Positions 35,610 through 47,966 of a DNA stretch of 64,000 nt are shown here, one piece after another. Both the position numbers and the translations under genes were made by a program. Under the pieces are notes generated by a model. The model saw only the letters and a list, made by a program, of their open reading frames with translations. It was not told where the DNA came from and did not search any database. Positions within the stretch are counted from its first letter, which is position 1, and the number at the start of each line of letters is the position of its first letter. The DNA comes from Cololabis saira (taxonomy: Eukaryota; Chordata; Actinopteri; Beloniformes; Belonidae). The stretch covers positions 22,111,017 through 22,175,016 of the forward strand of contig NC_084587.1 of assembly GCF_033807715.1 (NCBI RefSeq). Reading direction: 5' to 3'.

Positions 35610-36620
35610 ATCCCTCTGATTTAGTCTCCATCAACATCTCAGATTTTTTTTGTAAAGTCCCACTTATATGATAAGCTTATCTGAAAAGGGAATTCACAGC
35701 TCACCTGCAGCGTATATTTTTAAATGCTGAAAATGCAAATGTTTTAAAATGCAAATGTTTGCAAATGCAGTGCATAGGACAGTGGGCAGCCCCTCCTCCC
35801 CATGTGCACACACAATCAAAACTGACCATATTCAACTGTGCTGTTGGAATGTCTCATACTTTTGAATGCTTGTTTTTCTTCATGAAAAAAATACAGCAAA
35901 GAAATGCATACAAATCTGCAGGCAAAGGTCAAGGGCAGCTAATTTAGACCAAGCAGACAGAGCAGTGCAAAAGCCTAAAGTTCTGTAGCTTTATCAAACT
36001 TTTAATGACCATGCCTTTCTCTTCTTCTTCTTTTGGCTCTTTTTGAAGATACAGATGGAAAATACAGTGATAATATTAGAGATAGATCCGTTGGCTGATT
36101 GGCCGTGTATTTTAATCTGCGTTGGCCAAATAAAGAAAAAAGTGTGACCATGTCTGTGCAATGAAGAAGTTTGCTTACTTTACGCCTCACTCTTTTGTGA
36201 GAAAGTAACTGAGTGTTGTTCTCATTATTAAAATTTAATAAGCTTATAAATATATTGCAAAAAAACCCCCATGTATCAGAATCCAAAACAAATGTTTTGC
36301 CATCAGCTCTGAGACCACTTCAAACGCTTTTTGGTAGCTAAAGCAATTAAATGTGGACGCATGAATTCTTTTAAATACAAACACTTGTCAGCAGGGACAT
36401 TATTTCCTCTTAATAAAAATAAAGACAAACTAAACTACTTGAAAATGTTTTAAGAAGTTTTAGTTTTACAGTCAATTTCCACGCAGAAACTGCACCAAGA
36501 GGTTTATTTGGGAAAAAAGTAATGTTTTTTTTTTTAAATATTTTTATGGATCAAAGAATTTACCTTTTATTTGGAAAAATGAGAGTCTAAAACACTGGTA
36601 AACATCCATCCATCAACTTT
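35610..36620. other. Non-coding stretch, nothing recognised
   Basis: No supported exon or repeat boundary. Confidence 0.35.
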
Positions 36621-36624
36621 CTTT

Positions 36625-37160
36625 CATCTGGATTCTGTTTGGAGGGGAAGCAGCCTAAGCAGACACCCCACCAGCCGCCTCCTCCATCTCTTCTGGGTGG
36701 ACACCAAAGCATTCCCCCACCAGCCGTGAAATATCTCTCCATTCAGGCCCACTTCGGGGGGTCTTCTCCCAATTAGATATGCCTGAAACACATCCCCAGC
36801 GAAGCATCCAGGAGGAATCTTAAACAGATGCCAAATCACCTCAACTGACTCCCCTATGTGTGATGGAGCAGCTGCTGTACTCAGAGTTCTCTTGGATGAC
36901 TAAACGTCTCCGTCCATTTCCATGGACGGGCTCTGTAACCCTGTGGCAGAAACTCATTTGAGCCACTGGTATCTGTCATCTCGTTCTTTTGGATTCTACC
37001 CACAATTTGTGACCATAAGTGAGGGTGGGACCACAGATCTACCACTAAACGGAGTTTCCACTTTTGGTTCAAATCTCCCTTCACCATCACAGACCACATT
37101 ATTGCAGACGCTGCCTGCCTGTCAGTATCCTCTTGCTCTCTGCCCGAGATCCTTCAAATC
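36625..37160 (-). mobile_element. RTE-type LINE fragment (Rex3/Expander-like)
   Basis: The + strand carries landmarks CATCCAGGAGGAATCTTAAAC, CAACTGACTCCCCTATGTG, GAGCAGCTGCTGTACTC, GAAACTCATTTGAGCCAC, TCTCGTTCTTTTGGATTC and TGACCATAAGTGAGGGTG. I recall the same order from the complement of a very common RTE-type LINE in fish. The - strand frames are broken by stops, so it is degenerate. The clade name is from memory. Confidence 0.55.
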
Positions 37161-37329
37161 CTCCACTTTAGGCAGTAACTACCTCCTAAAATGAACAAAG
37201 AGTCATACGTTTTTGTATAGTTTTTTGTTTTTTTTTTGCTATGATATATAGCTACGATATATGATTGAATAACCTTGACTTTGCCATTTTTTAAACTCAG
37301 TTTTATTTTACTCTTTTATATTCTTAACC

Positions 37330-37445
37330 CCTGTTTTCTTTATACTTCTTCTTTTATCCTGCTACGCCTTTTATTGTAAACCACTTTGGGATTTTTATCT
37401 GTGATAACTCCTTTTGATTGATTGATTGATTTATTGATTGATTGA
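37330..37445 (+). mobile_element. LINE 3' tail with (TTGA)n
   Basis: TGTAAACCACTTTGGGATTT, then ATCTGTGATAACTCC and TTGATTGATTGATTGATTTATTGATTGATTGA. A GTAAA.CACTTTGGGAT block followed by a tetranucleotide repeat is the usual 3' terminus of a fish CR1/L2-group LINE. Confidence 0.5.
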
Positions 37446-39305
37446 CAGCAGCCACAAACTACTAGACTTATTGATTCCTAATTAGTTGTAGTCACTGTGC
37501 TTTTGAAGCCACCGAAAAGTACTGGAGTCAACATAACCTGACGTACATTGTTCCTGAACATGATGTGACACAAGTCGTCCTCACACCCTGCAGACTGGCA
37601 ACCTCCAAGATGCTGCGTAAGTGAACCACAGACGAATAGCTGACGCATCACAAAGCAGAAAGCGACGACAGAGGCAGAAACATGTCCGGATACATCCAAG
37701 AGCAGACCTCAAGGAGCCAGTCTCTGTAAGCAGTGGACTAACGACCAACAGCTACCAGCTTTCTGGCAGCCAAATGCCACGCAGTCGTAAGGATGCCACA
37801 TACTCAAAGGCTGCCATCAAAGAACCCACGGCTAAAGTTTCCTTAGCTCTGCATCCTTTTCGTTAATCACTGAATTCCTGGAGCAACATTTAGTCCAAAC
37901 ATGCATGAAATGATGAGTGTTAACCACAGAATAATAGGGCACCATCAGAAAGGAGAAATGATATAATCTTAATTTGATATAATCTTCAAGACAACACCGT
38001 AGGTTATTAAATATCAATAGTGTCTGATTATGCATTGCAAAGTTAGTATCTGGCGTAAAAGAATTGTGCAGTTATATCACTGGAAATATAATCATCATCA
38101 GTGAAGTTAATGGACCTGTGCCAATGTGCAATAAATGCAGTGAAACGGAAGTGGAAAATGATGCAAATCACAAGCTGAATGATGCTGCTACGCCCAGTCC
38201 CGCTGAATGCATCTATCATTCTTTCTAACACTGTAATGGTTTTAGTGCTCCAAATCCCAGCTGATAACATTAGAGCTACACACAAAAACTCAATCCTCAC
38301 CCCCTTTCGCTAAATCTGATTAGATCCAGCTTTGGTGAGGGTGAGAGAGCGAAGGGGAAAACAGAGAAGGTTTCAAATTCACCTTCTCTTCTGGCTCGTT
38401 GCCACGAAGCGATATTCAAAGTGTGATGTCAAAGGCAGGGCGCAGGCAGGCGGGTGAGGCCAAGTTGTTGCTGGGCAATAGGGACACGACATGAGAGAAG
38501 GCCTACTTTGATCTGGACAAACATGCTTCCTTTTAGATGTACAGTTTATTCATCAAACCCACGCAAAGGGATGCAAGACTGAGTATAGACATTTGAAAAA
38601 GACGCACACAAATTGCTCAAGCTGACATATTTCTACGTCCTTGTAATTTATGTTTCTCTTGACCTTAAAAAACAGATTATTTTATTAATTTCTTTATTTC
38701 CAAATGGAACCTTTTCAGCTCTATAAATATAGAGGATTTTGCTGGGAGGCTGACTTAGGTCTTGCACAAGGAGACAGCATTGATTTTGTCTAGACAGAAA
38801 CAAAAGAATAAATGGTTTACCTGGAGTCCGAAAGCATTGGTGGTATGTTGAGGGTTGCTTTAGTGTCCTTCCTGTGTTGGCTCTGTCCTAATGTGATTAG
38901 AGGTCTGAAACAGGAACAAAACAGAAAAAAGCTGGAGCGCAAAGACACACACTGAGTGGCAGACAGATAGATGGCATGTGGACGAGATGAGAGGTAGACT
39001 GGAGGGGTTGAGGGTTTAGGGAATGAGCCTCCCACCAGCTGCCAGTATTGGAAGACGAGGGCATGCAACAGATGTGGTAAACAAAGCTGTTGTTGGCTCA
39101 GCAGACGCCTGCCAGGAAGTACTGTAATGAGATGGATTTGATCAGAAGTGTGTCCAACATTAGAGATATCCAAAAAGACAGTTAAGGAGGACCACGACCA
39201 ATATTCAGAAAGACATACTGGCAGACTAAACTATGTCATAAACACACTCAGCACTTGCAAAACAAAAAAAAAACAAAAAAAGAAGACAAAATAAAACCCA
39301 CACAA
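37446..39305. other. Non-coding stretch, nothing recognised
   Basis: No supported exon or repeat boundary. Confidence 0.35.
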
Positions 39306-39309
39306 ACAG

Positions 39310-40060
39310 CTATCCTACATAATATTTAGGTTGTGTGAAGTTGTAGACGGCTTGTCGAGACTTCGCAATGAAAATGCACATCTGGTTAGAACCAAATTGA
39401 TTAGAGATTATCTTCTGAATATAAGGATAATAATACTTGTTCTGGTTGGTTAAGATAACCTCTACTTCTCCTATGATGGAAATAGTTTTCTGATTTATTC
39501 CAAGTCCTCCTGAAATCCACAATCATCTCCTTTGTCTTGTTTACATTCAAGATGAGATGATTGTTTCCGCACTATCCCACAGAACGGCCCATCAGTTCTC
39601 TGTATCTCTGATGCAGCACACAAAATCAGACTCATACCTGCAGATGACTAGAGTCTGATTTGTGCTGGAAGCCTGAGTTGTACAGAGTGAAGAGAAATTG
39701 TGAGATTACGGTCCCCTGTAGGGCTCCTGTGCTGCCAATCACCCGCTCAGGCACACACAACCCCTTCAGTGTCAAACGCTGCTTTGTTTGGCAGGTAGTT
39801 AGTAATCCAGGTGATTGCAGAGGCATCCACCTGTGTCTTCTTGAATTTGTTTTTTTTTTTTTACATAGTAATAACCAGTGAATGTGTTAAATGCACTGGA
39901 GGAATCACGATCCACGCAGCGCTTCTTTCTTCATCTGCTGGGAGTTCAGTGAAGCAGGTGTATGATGGTGTCCTCAGCTCCAGCGTGCCTCCTCACCTGA
40001 CTGCTGCAGACTAACAAGCCAGAGGCACAGGGACCTCAGCATCTCCGGAAGTTGATGGCG
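39310..40060 (-). mobile_element. Degenerate Rex1-like (CR1 group) LINE reverse transcriptase
   Basis: On the - strand, 39632-39826 encodes VIGSTGALQGTVISQFLFTLY, which fits the reverse transcriptase STGAPQGTVLSPFLFTLY block, and about 39498-39545 gives KTKEMIVDFRRT, the next conserved block of Rex1-like elements. The gap between them has lost the FADD-type catalytic box region. The 5' side (39890-40060) matches the region where such elements encode AFNTI/ISWITDYL-like sequence, broken by an inserted T run at about 39850. The copy is dead. Confidence 0.75.
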
Positions 40061-40064
40061 CAAG

Positions 40065-41240
40065 ATTGAGCAAAAAAAAATGTTTTTTTTTTGTGACATT
40101 CAAACTGATGACATACAAGTTAGACAAGTGGAAGTCAGAGGGGGAAAAAGTGTCATTGAGTTTTTTAGATGAACGGAGGCCACCTCAACCTTGATTGAGC
40201 TCTTTAAAAGCAGATCTCCACGTATGATGATGCAATTATTCTGCAAAAATTGATTTACCTGTTATTGCAATGCCCCACACAGCCTAGCTGATGTGTACTG
40301 CTATCCAGGCCTAACCATTATATATTGCTGATGTTGGCATTAACAAATTCTCATTGTTGTCAAATATGTGCTTTAATTTCATAAAATATGCTTTAGATAA
40401 CTTGTAAATTCGTCAACTGGAAGCTCTATGCTTTGAGGCTGCGTTTCCCAGAGCCAACAGTTTATTTCAACAGTGGGCCTTCTGTTAATCCATTGAAGTC
40501 TGCGACCCGAATTCTTGATTCACAGCCGTTTGCAGCAGAGCTTGTTGCAGTTTGCAAATGTCATTGCAGCGGTCTTGTAAGGAAAGACACATTCCTGTCA
40601 TGATTTGCTCTTCTAGGTCGTTGAGCATTGAGTATCCTTCCTTGATCTGCCAAGTTCATAACATTTTACCGTAACCCTTACAAGGTTTTTTTTTTAAGAA
40701 AAGGATACAGGGGCCCTAATGACTGTAAACAATGACATAATTGGACTGCGCTACTCACTTTTATCATCCCAACCTCAGTCTGTTCCAACTGTATCAATTT
40801 AGATCTCTTTATGTTAGACATTTTTTCTTTTTGCAGCTATCAGAGATTACTTTATTGCTCTTGTTCAAAGCTGTCTTTTGGTGCACGCTATCTGCCCAGC
40901 CCACTGAAGCAGGGATGAACGGCTTGGTTTAAAAGTTCTGATTTCAAAAAGTAACAACTATTTCTTGAGGAGCTTAAAGGTGGCCAGTTTTCTGATCTAT
41001 TAAGTCAAATCATTGTTTATTTCAATAGCAACTTGACTGGGAAAAAAGGAATAATAAAACTCTGTAAGTACTCGATAAAATGATCAACACTGCAACTTTG
41101 AACTGTGGACAGTAAAAGATGGTTTGTAGCAGTTCTGTGGTGTGCCAGTTTTGGTGAGAACGCTTCAGTGAAAGTTTAATAAAATGCAATAAATTCAGAT
41201 TTTTAACTGGTATACTGAAAAGGGGGGGGAAAAGGAAATG
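40065..41240. other. Non-coding stretch, nothing recognised
   Basis: No supported exon or repeat boundary. Confidence 0.35.
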
Positions 41241-41245
41241 GATTC

Positions 41246-41577
41246 TAGGGGCCCAATATTGAGGGGAGGCCCAGAAAGGCCCCTAATGATGATGAAATGA
41301 TAATACAGAAAAAATAATGGCACTAATTTATCAACTAATCACAAATGTTTTATTTTCAATGACCTGGTAACAATAACTTTATTTGTTTTTGGAAACACAA
41401 TGTCATGTTGTTCTTTTTTCACAAACACGGTAATGATAGTCAAAAATGCCATTAAAATGCATAATTGTATGTAAAACAGCATTAAAAAAAAAATAAAAAT
41501 TAAAAGAATTTGCTGCTGTGTTGGGTTCCCTGTAAAGATTATTTTCATTGGGCCCAAAATCCCTAGGAGCGCCCCTG
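41246..41577. repeat. Possible hAT-like repeat (GGGCCCAAT inverted ends)
   Basis: CTAGGGGCCCAATATTG on the left faces CATTGGGCCCAAAATCCC and TAGGAGCGCCCCTGC on the right, an imperfect inverted pair about 330 bp apart. The right end matches my memory of a fish hAT-like terminus (CAGGGGCGCTCCTAGGG). The left end lacks the outer part. Confidence 0.4.
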
Positions 41578-41579
41578 CA

Positions 41580-44480
41580 AGAAGGGTATCTGATGTAAAA
41601 CTTATGCCAAACCAGTAGAAAACTAATTAAAAACAGAGGTCGTTCATTTTTACTGTATTTATATAATGCGAATCTGGGAAATGTAGCCTTGGAAGAAAGT
41701 CATAACTGAACTCATGTTTTGTTTCAGTTCCTGGCAGGACTGTTGACAACAACAATACTACAAAAAGACTTGTTATTTAACCTTGTGGTTTGTGCTGTTC
41801 AGTTTAGTCCTGTGGAGCTGCACAGGCACACCGAGGGCTATTTATCCTACAGTTTTCTTAGATTTCGACAAACTATAAAAGATAAAGGCTTCCAACTTTC
41901 AAGTGGAACCTACTGTAACAACATGATTGTTACATTTGTTATAGTTACTAACATATCCATGTTAATTGACTAATGAATGTCTTTGTACACTCAAATATCA
42001 TTTGGTTTTGGCTGTCATTTGCAGACATAACCAACTAGCTTATAACCTGTTGCAAAAAAGCACATTCCAGTTTCTGTGCACCTGCAGAGAAACAAATGAA
42101 GTGCACAAACTAGTCTGTGCAGTCCCAAAAAAAATGGCACATACAGTTACCACGGAGACTTGCGTACATCGTTTGATCACAAGATCACATGAACCACACC
42201 CAAGTCTCGTGCATCCAGAGATTCACTAGTTACATCACCCATGTAATGCAGCTGCAACTGTCCTCTTAATTTAGTTGCACAGCCAGTTCTCGACAAATGT
42301 TCATTCTTAACACATTTACACATCTCCATAATTCATTTTTCCCCTTTCGGCATTTTCAAAATCAGCAACACAATTATCTTAAGTGGTCAGGGAATGCAAT
42401 TTCATTTAGTCACATGATTCCCACTGATATCAGGGCCCAAGCACACCACCACCACTGTACCTTACCATGTCTAGACATCTTTCACAAGCAGCACCTCTAG
42501 CCACCTTAGCGACTGCTTCTATCAATCCGGACAGAGTCCGAAGACAACGCTTACTCCATTCAGTGCAGCTTGCAGACTACCTGCTGCCCAGGAAGCGTTT
42601 CACACTTCATCTCATAATTATTCTGTTAGGAAGCCAGAGACAATGCCAAAGATATAACATAAAAGCACCCAGCGCTGCATTATCACAAAGCCGCGACAGC
42701 TCTGGATGAGGACCACACGTTAATCAGGCACTCAAATTGTACTTGGATGTTAACGATTACATGCACAGCGATCTTATGATTGATGTTTCCAATATGACAA
42801 CAGCATGATTATGGTGTTTACACCAAAACCGTTGTATACAAGTTTTTCCGTCCGTGTTCCTTTTTATATTTCACAATGCAGAGTATAGTTTTAGTATTAG
42901 TTTTTGCATCCATCCAAAGCCTTTATTATATCAATATCCCTAAAAACACCACTGAATTGTGCTTCTTGAAATCTTTTCCATTGAAATGACATCACAAAAT
43001 ATAAACATTCATCAAAAACTGATGTCATGTCACTGTTGCATTATTGACATCATGTTGCACACTTACTGGATCCTATTGTTTAGATTAAATTTCAGAACAG
43101 TTTTTAATGCATACTAAAAATCACTTTGCTGTAAAAATCAATATATTCATTACAGTATATGTAAGAACAGGAGGAAGAAACACAGAAGGACGACCACTTC
43201 ATCTGCACATGTGCTATCAGATACTAGTGTTCACTTTATTTCTTATATTTCTTATATATTAAGTACAATCCAATTCAGTCCAGTTGTATTTCAATGCAAT
43301 CCCATCCATCTTCATTGCAATACTTCCAATAATTCGGAAATTTGGAAAAAGAACAGCCTCACTAAACAACCACATTGGATGAAAACTTTGCTTCACATTT
43401 TTCACATTCTGAGCATGTACATGGTGCCAGTGGAGAGGCGGAAAAAAAAGTATTAACTAACGGGGAGGGAAAAAAACCTAACAGGCGGCCATCTGCCTTG
43501 ACCAGCTGGGTGTCTGAGATGAACCAAGATGTGTGGACGGGTCTGATACAAACTGTTAAGCAGCTTACAAAGTAGTCGTAACTGTATGCATTCTAATTTG
43601 CAACTTGACAATCCTATGCAACTTAAAAGTCATTATAATCGTGACAAGGTGAAGAGTTGCATTCAAATGGTTTGCTTATTGAAAAAAGCACTATGTCGAT
43701 GGAATACTATTTACCACCAATCTGCCACAAGGCTTTTAAAAATGACAGTACTGAGTCAGCTGGTGAGAAAGGGACCAAGGGATTTTCTTTTTTTTTTTTT
43801 TACTCGTAACGGATGGATTAAAGTCACAAATTTAACTCAAGCCATTAGAAAACCTCAAATTGTCCAGGTAATCACCGAATAGGAGCCAAGTCCTCTGCCA
43901 CAACCATTTCAGTATTGAGAGTTTGAAGTTATTTGCTGGGAACAGAAAGGTCTGGATTTTTTTTATATATATAAACAAAAAAAATAGCATGTTTTAGATT
44001 TCACTTTAACTTAACTGTACATGACGTTTAATGGATTTGATCTCTTTTATCATTGTATTTATTGTAAAGCACGTTGACATATATATACTTCCATCCCAAC
44101 TTTATGGCACCATGTTAGTGATTCCAGGTCCTCCTAACTTACTCAAGACTTCCACAAGGAAGACATGCAATAGTTGTCTGAGTGAATGTGGCTGTTGATA
44201 TGACGATGATGTGATGTAAGGGAATAAGTACTGTAGGTAAATAAACACAATTTCTGCTCCAGCTGCCACCAGCTGAACAGTGCATCCTTATAATTCAACA
44301 TAGCTTAGTCTGATGGCTTTTCCCTCTGAATGTGGCATTATTTGGGTTGAGACAATCAGAAAAAGGTGTTTTTAATATAAAAGTACGGGCTTGATTGGGT
44401 TGACCTCATAATGTTGATGTACATGTAAAAACAACTGACACATGCAGCTATTCTATCTCTTGTAATGTTTCTAAAATGGA
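41580..44480. other. Non-coding stretch, nothing recognised
   Basis: No supported exon or repeat boundary. Open frames here (for example 41719-41973, 43586-43882) lack motifs. Confidence 0.3.
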
Positions 44481-44499
44481 CAGTAAAGCATAGCTCAAA

Positions 44500-45490
44500 T
44501 ACATTTCTAAGTAGTTGCTTAGGTCTGCAAGGATTTGGAGTATCTGTTCACAGGTATCTGTTCTTCGGGAGAGGGTTAGGATTTTGGATTTATATATCAC
44601 ACTATGAATTTTAAATGAAACAATCAAGATGTGATCTAAGTGTGGACTTTCTGGCATTTGCCATTTAGGAATTAAAGCTATTTTACGCAAAGTACCTCCA
44701 TTTCCAGTATCTGGATTGACTGACATATACTCATACATTATTTTAGACTTGGATGAAAAGACTTCCTGAAGTCTGTAGCTCATGGACATGCCGAAGTCTG
44801 ACTTTCCTCGCTGGAGACACTTTGTTCTCGGGTCTCTCTGCCCTCAGTTTGGTCTTCAGTGATTCAAACACATGCTCTGTCGGGCTTTATCCGACTGCAC
44901 TGTGAAACTTTACGTTTTCTAGCATCTGGCTTTTTGTGGGCAGAGAATCAAGCCCTGTACATCTCTGAATTCATCTCTGCTGATCAATAACACCGGCCTC
45001 TGCTGTGTTTGACACATGATATCGCATAAGACAAGATATGATGTTCTTTGATGATACCTTTGATTTGCTCCTTGTTGTAAACCCTTTGTCTTCACATTCA
45101 AAGAAGCATCTCGAACAATGATGCCTCAACCTTCGCTAGTGTTTTAACTTCCTTGTCGTAGAGAGTAGAGTTCAATTATTTCTTTCTTTTTAAGACTATC
45201 AAAACTGTTGATTTGTCCAAGGTTTTTGTTTTCTCTCTCATAGATTTGTGTTGTCTTATTAGATAGCCTCCTTTACTTACAGTACATTGAGATCTCTTTA
45301 AACTTCATATTGGTATCTCCAGTCAAACAGCTGCCAAATACCCACTCAATGCCTGTTATCAACTCTGGACCTTTTATCTGCTTCATTTGTCTTGAGATAA
45401 TGAGGGGGTGAATCACAAATCTGCTTTGGTGGTGTATAAAAGGAAAAAAAATAAATAAATAAGCCATCATTGAGTACTTCTGGACCTAAT
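44500..45490 (-). pseudogene. Tc1/mariner transposon with broken transposase
   Basis: The + strand reads as the complement of a fish Tc1/mariner transposase: CCCTCAGTTTGGTCTTCAG (about 44830), GACTGCACTGTGAAACTTTA (44894), CATCTCTGAATTCATCTCTGC (44961), TTCTTTTTAAGACTATCAAA (45184), CTCTCATAGATTTGTGTTG (45236) and GAACTCTGGACCTTTTATC near the end. The left side (TGAATTTTAAATGAAACAATCAAGATG) matches the opposite terminal region. Compared with the family arrangement, the stretch between the FTVQ-type block (near 44905) and the block read near 44880 is shortened. This would remove the DNDPKHTA-type segment that carries the second catalytic aspartate. Multiple stops also break the frame. Confidence 0.75.
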
Positions 45491-45494
45491 TATA

Positions 45495-47150
45495 CCTGCT
45501 GTCAGGAGTTCTGATTCTGGCATGTTATCTACTGCTGACATTATCGCTAATCTAGCTCTCCTGCACAAAGCCTGCAAACCAGCCGCTCACCTGAACACAG
45601 GAAAAAAACTAATTGACAGGAAAATTAGTTAAAAGCTGCTGAATGTTATATGCTCCTTCTGATAGTGTGACTAGTTTAATTTCAAAACTCCTTCTGAAAA
45701 ACAGCATGAACCTAACAACCTACAGTAACTATAACATTTAAGAACCTGCATTATTACACTGTCGTGCCATAATTTATTACAAATCTGGTAACGACATTTG
45801 CGTGAATTAGGGCATTTACATAAAATACTAAAAGTATGTATACGACCAGTGCACCGAAGGACAGACTTTTCCAGGATAATGTGCATCTCGCCACGTCTAG
45901 TATTACAGATTTATAGGATTAGATGAGACTGAGAAGCCAATTAGACCATATGCTGGATTTCAATAAAACAGAGGCCTTTGGTGGTCCGTAAATCCATGAT
46001 AATTAGCCAGTAGAGGGAGTTATATGTCAGTGCCATCTCACATCTTATCAACTGGAAGACAGACACACATAATCAATATCAAAGTTACAAATGGAGCTGC
46101 TCATGCACAGATAACACTACAAATGATGAATACACAATTACATGATATTCAGGTTCTCTTGCTGCTAGATTCTCATTTTTGCTTTCCCACCTTTACTCCC
46201 CCACAAAGAAAACATCTGATATGCAGAATAAAGTTTAAGAAGGTGTGTATAGTATAGTGAACCACAGTACACCATGATACACAAATCTGGAAAAAGAAAA
46301 TTAGAACTTTAATCCTCTGGCTGTTAAATCCTATCCATCTATATCTATAGACTTTTTTCTAATGCTTAATTTTAAATCTATACTGCATAACCTCTTTTGA
46401 AGGCTTCCAAAACATCCTTTTAGGTCAGGACTATTACTACTCCATTAGGCTGCAAAATGTAATGGAGTGGTTAATATGACATGACTGGGTTTGAGCATTG
46501 TACCAAGTGTGCTCAAAACAGCCCCCAAACGCCACGACAATGATCTGAATTATGAGCATATACATTTAAGAGAGGTGGCTCGGCCTGTGAAGTTCATGGT
46601 GGGGAAAATGTAACATGATATTTTTGGCTGCCACAGCTCTGTGTAGCATCCTCTGACAGCATGATATAAGGAGAATCTTCAGAGGAGGGATGGAAAAAAA
46701 AATAAAATAATATTCAGTGGTACGAACAACAGCACCATCCAGTGGCCAATAAGTAAATCATTAAAAAAGATATATAGAAAAAAAAAAAAGGTGATTTGTT
46801 TAGTGGCTGTAAATTGTAAATTTCTCGCTAGAAATAAAAAAAAAAATGTATGACATTTTGGTTTTAAAGACATCGTTTCCAAATAACTTTTCTTTAGAAC
46901 AGTAAAATCAAGAGAAACCACTTAAATTGAAATTAAAATCATCTAAAAGAAATAATGATAAACTACTACACTCACTTCTGGACCTATCCAACTAAAGAAG
47001 AAAATAAGGAGAAAAAAAATGTCAAAATATTTTTACAATATCAGTTTAACTGATTGTATTTACCCTCTTAATTTTGTGTTCTACTTTTATGATTGTTATT
47101 TATGAATAAAAATAGTTTTTTGCATCTTTGTTTTGGAATTAAATAATATA
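45495..47150. other. Non-coding stretch, pre-insertion flank of the BEL element
   Basis: AT-rich, with A- and T-runs near 46690-46870. No supported exon or repeat boundary. The last five bases before the LTR, TACAC (47149-47153), are the left target-site duplicate. Confidence 0.4.
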
Positions 47151-47153
47151 CAC

Positions 47154-47835
47154 TGTTTTGGTTAAGTAATGTTAAAGTTTTTTGCTCAAGTCTGTTTTTC
47201 GTTGTGGTCGCTTTAAGAGACTCAGGGACTAATTACAGGGAGTGTCATGTGACTAGAAGCCCGGATATCCGGTGGAAAGCAAGAGAGCTGAAGAAAACTG
47301 GTCGCCTTTGTTTAATCCAGCAACATCTGCTTACGTTTTATGCCTTTGATAGCATCGTGGGTATGTATCGATTTGTTTTGTTATAATTTACAATTGTAGA
47401 GAATTATTTTTGACATTTTTGAAGTTTAATGTTAAAATTTGATGAATAATTACGGCTCTGATACTGGCCACGTGGGCGGAGTAGGAAATCTGCAGAAAAT
47501 GTATGACATGAAGGATATTATTTAATATACAACATTTGAAGTTAAGAAAATGATAATAAATACATACATCCTGTCACAGTTAAAAAAAGTGTTAAAAGAA
47601 AACATGTGGATTAATTCATGTTGAAGTTTAAGCTGGTACATGTTGTGGTTATTTTGTATTTTAAAAGCAACTCTTTATTGATTTATATTTTTTGCATTCC
47701 TGTTCTAGTTTTACCTTTCCTCACCACATCAATAAACCTGTGGATAAAGAGTCAAATGTCTTCAGAGTCGTGATGTCAGGAAGGAGTTTATCTGGCTGTC
47801 TAATTATGCGCAGCAAGTGTAATGGAGGCAGCACA
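47154..47835 (+). repeat. 5' LTR of the BEL element
   Basis: 682 bp, TGTTTTGG...GCAGCACA. It contains an E-box directly joined to a GC-box-like motif (CCACGTGGGCGG, 47468-47479), AT-rich TATA-like stretches (TTATAATTTA near 47381), and AATAAA at 47731-47736. A strong-looking splice donor GTATGT (47361) and a pyrimidine-rich acceptor ending TGTTCTAG (47708) also lie inside. Transcription start and R/U5 borders cannot be placed from sequence alone. The short frames within it (47204-47386, 47692-47889) are not regarded as genes. Confidence 0.97.
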
Positions 47836-47966
47836 GTAAAACCACGGCTTTCTGGCGGGCAGGACAACGCAGTTAAAGCTGGCAGATAACTTCAAAGCTG
47901 TCACACGCAGTCAGTGGACGTCTTTCAGAGCAGTGTCTAAACAGAGACTGACCACCACACTGCACC
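47836..47966 (+). promoter_or_regulatory. BEL leader with possible primer-binding site
   Basis: The untranslated leader between the 5' LTR and the gag-pol ATG. A tRNA primer-binding site should start with TGG close to the LTR; the nearest candidate is TGGCGGGCAGGACAACG at 47853, 17 bases after the LTR end, but I could not match it to a particular tRNA. The start codon context ACCATGG (47964-47970) is an optimal Kozak sequence, which supports this ATG. Confidence 0.45.

Noticed and set aside
44448..44789. 113-codon - strand frame
   Set aside because: It overlaps the terminal region of the Tc1/mariner element on the side that does not encode transposase.
47204..47386. 60-codon frame repeated identically at the start of both LTRs
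   Set aside because: It lies in the LTR, is crossed by the putative splice donor, and repeats only because the LTRs are identical. No evidence of a protein.
47692..47889. 65-codon frame spanning the 5' LTR/leader border
   Set aside because: It precedes the well-placed gag-pol ATG and resembles nothing; treated as untranslated leader.
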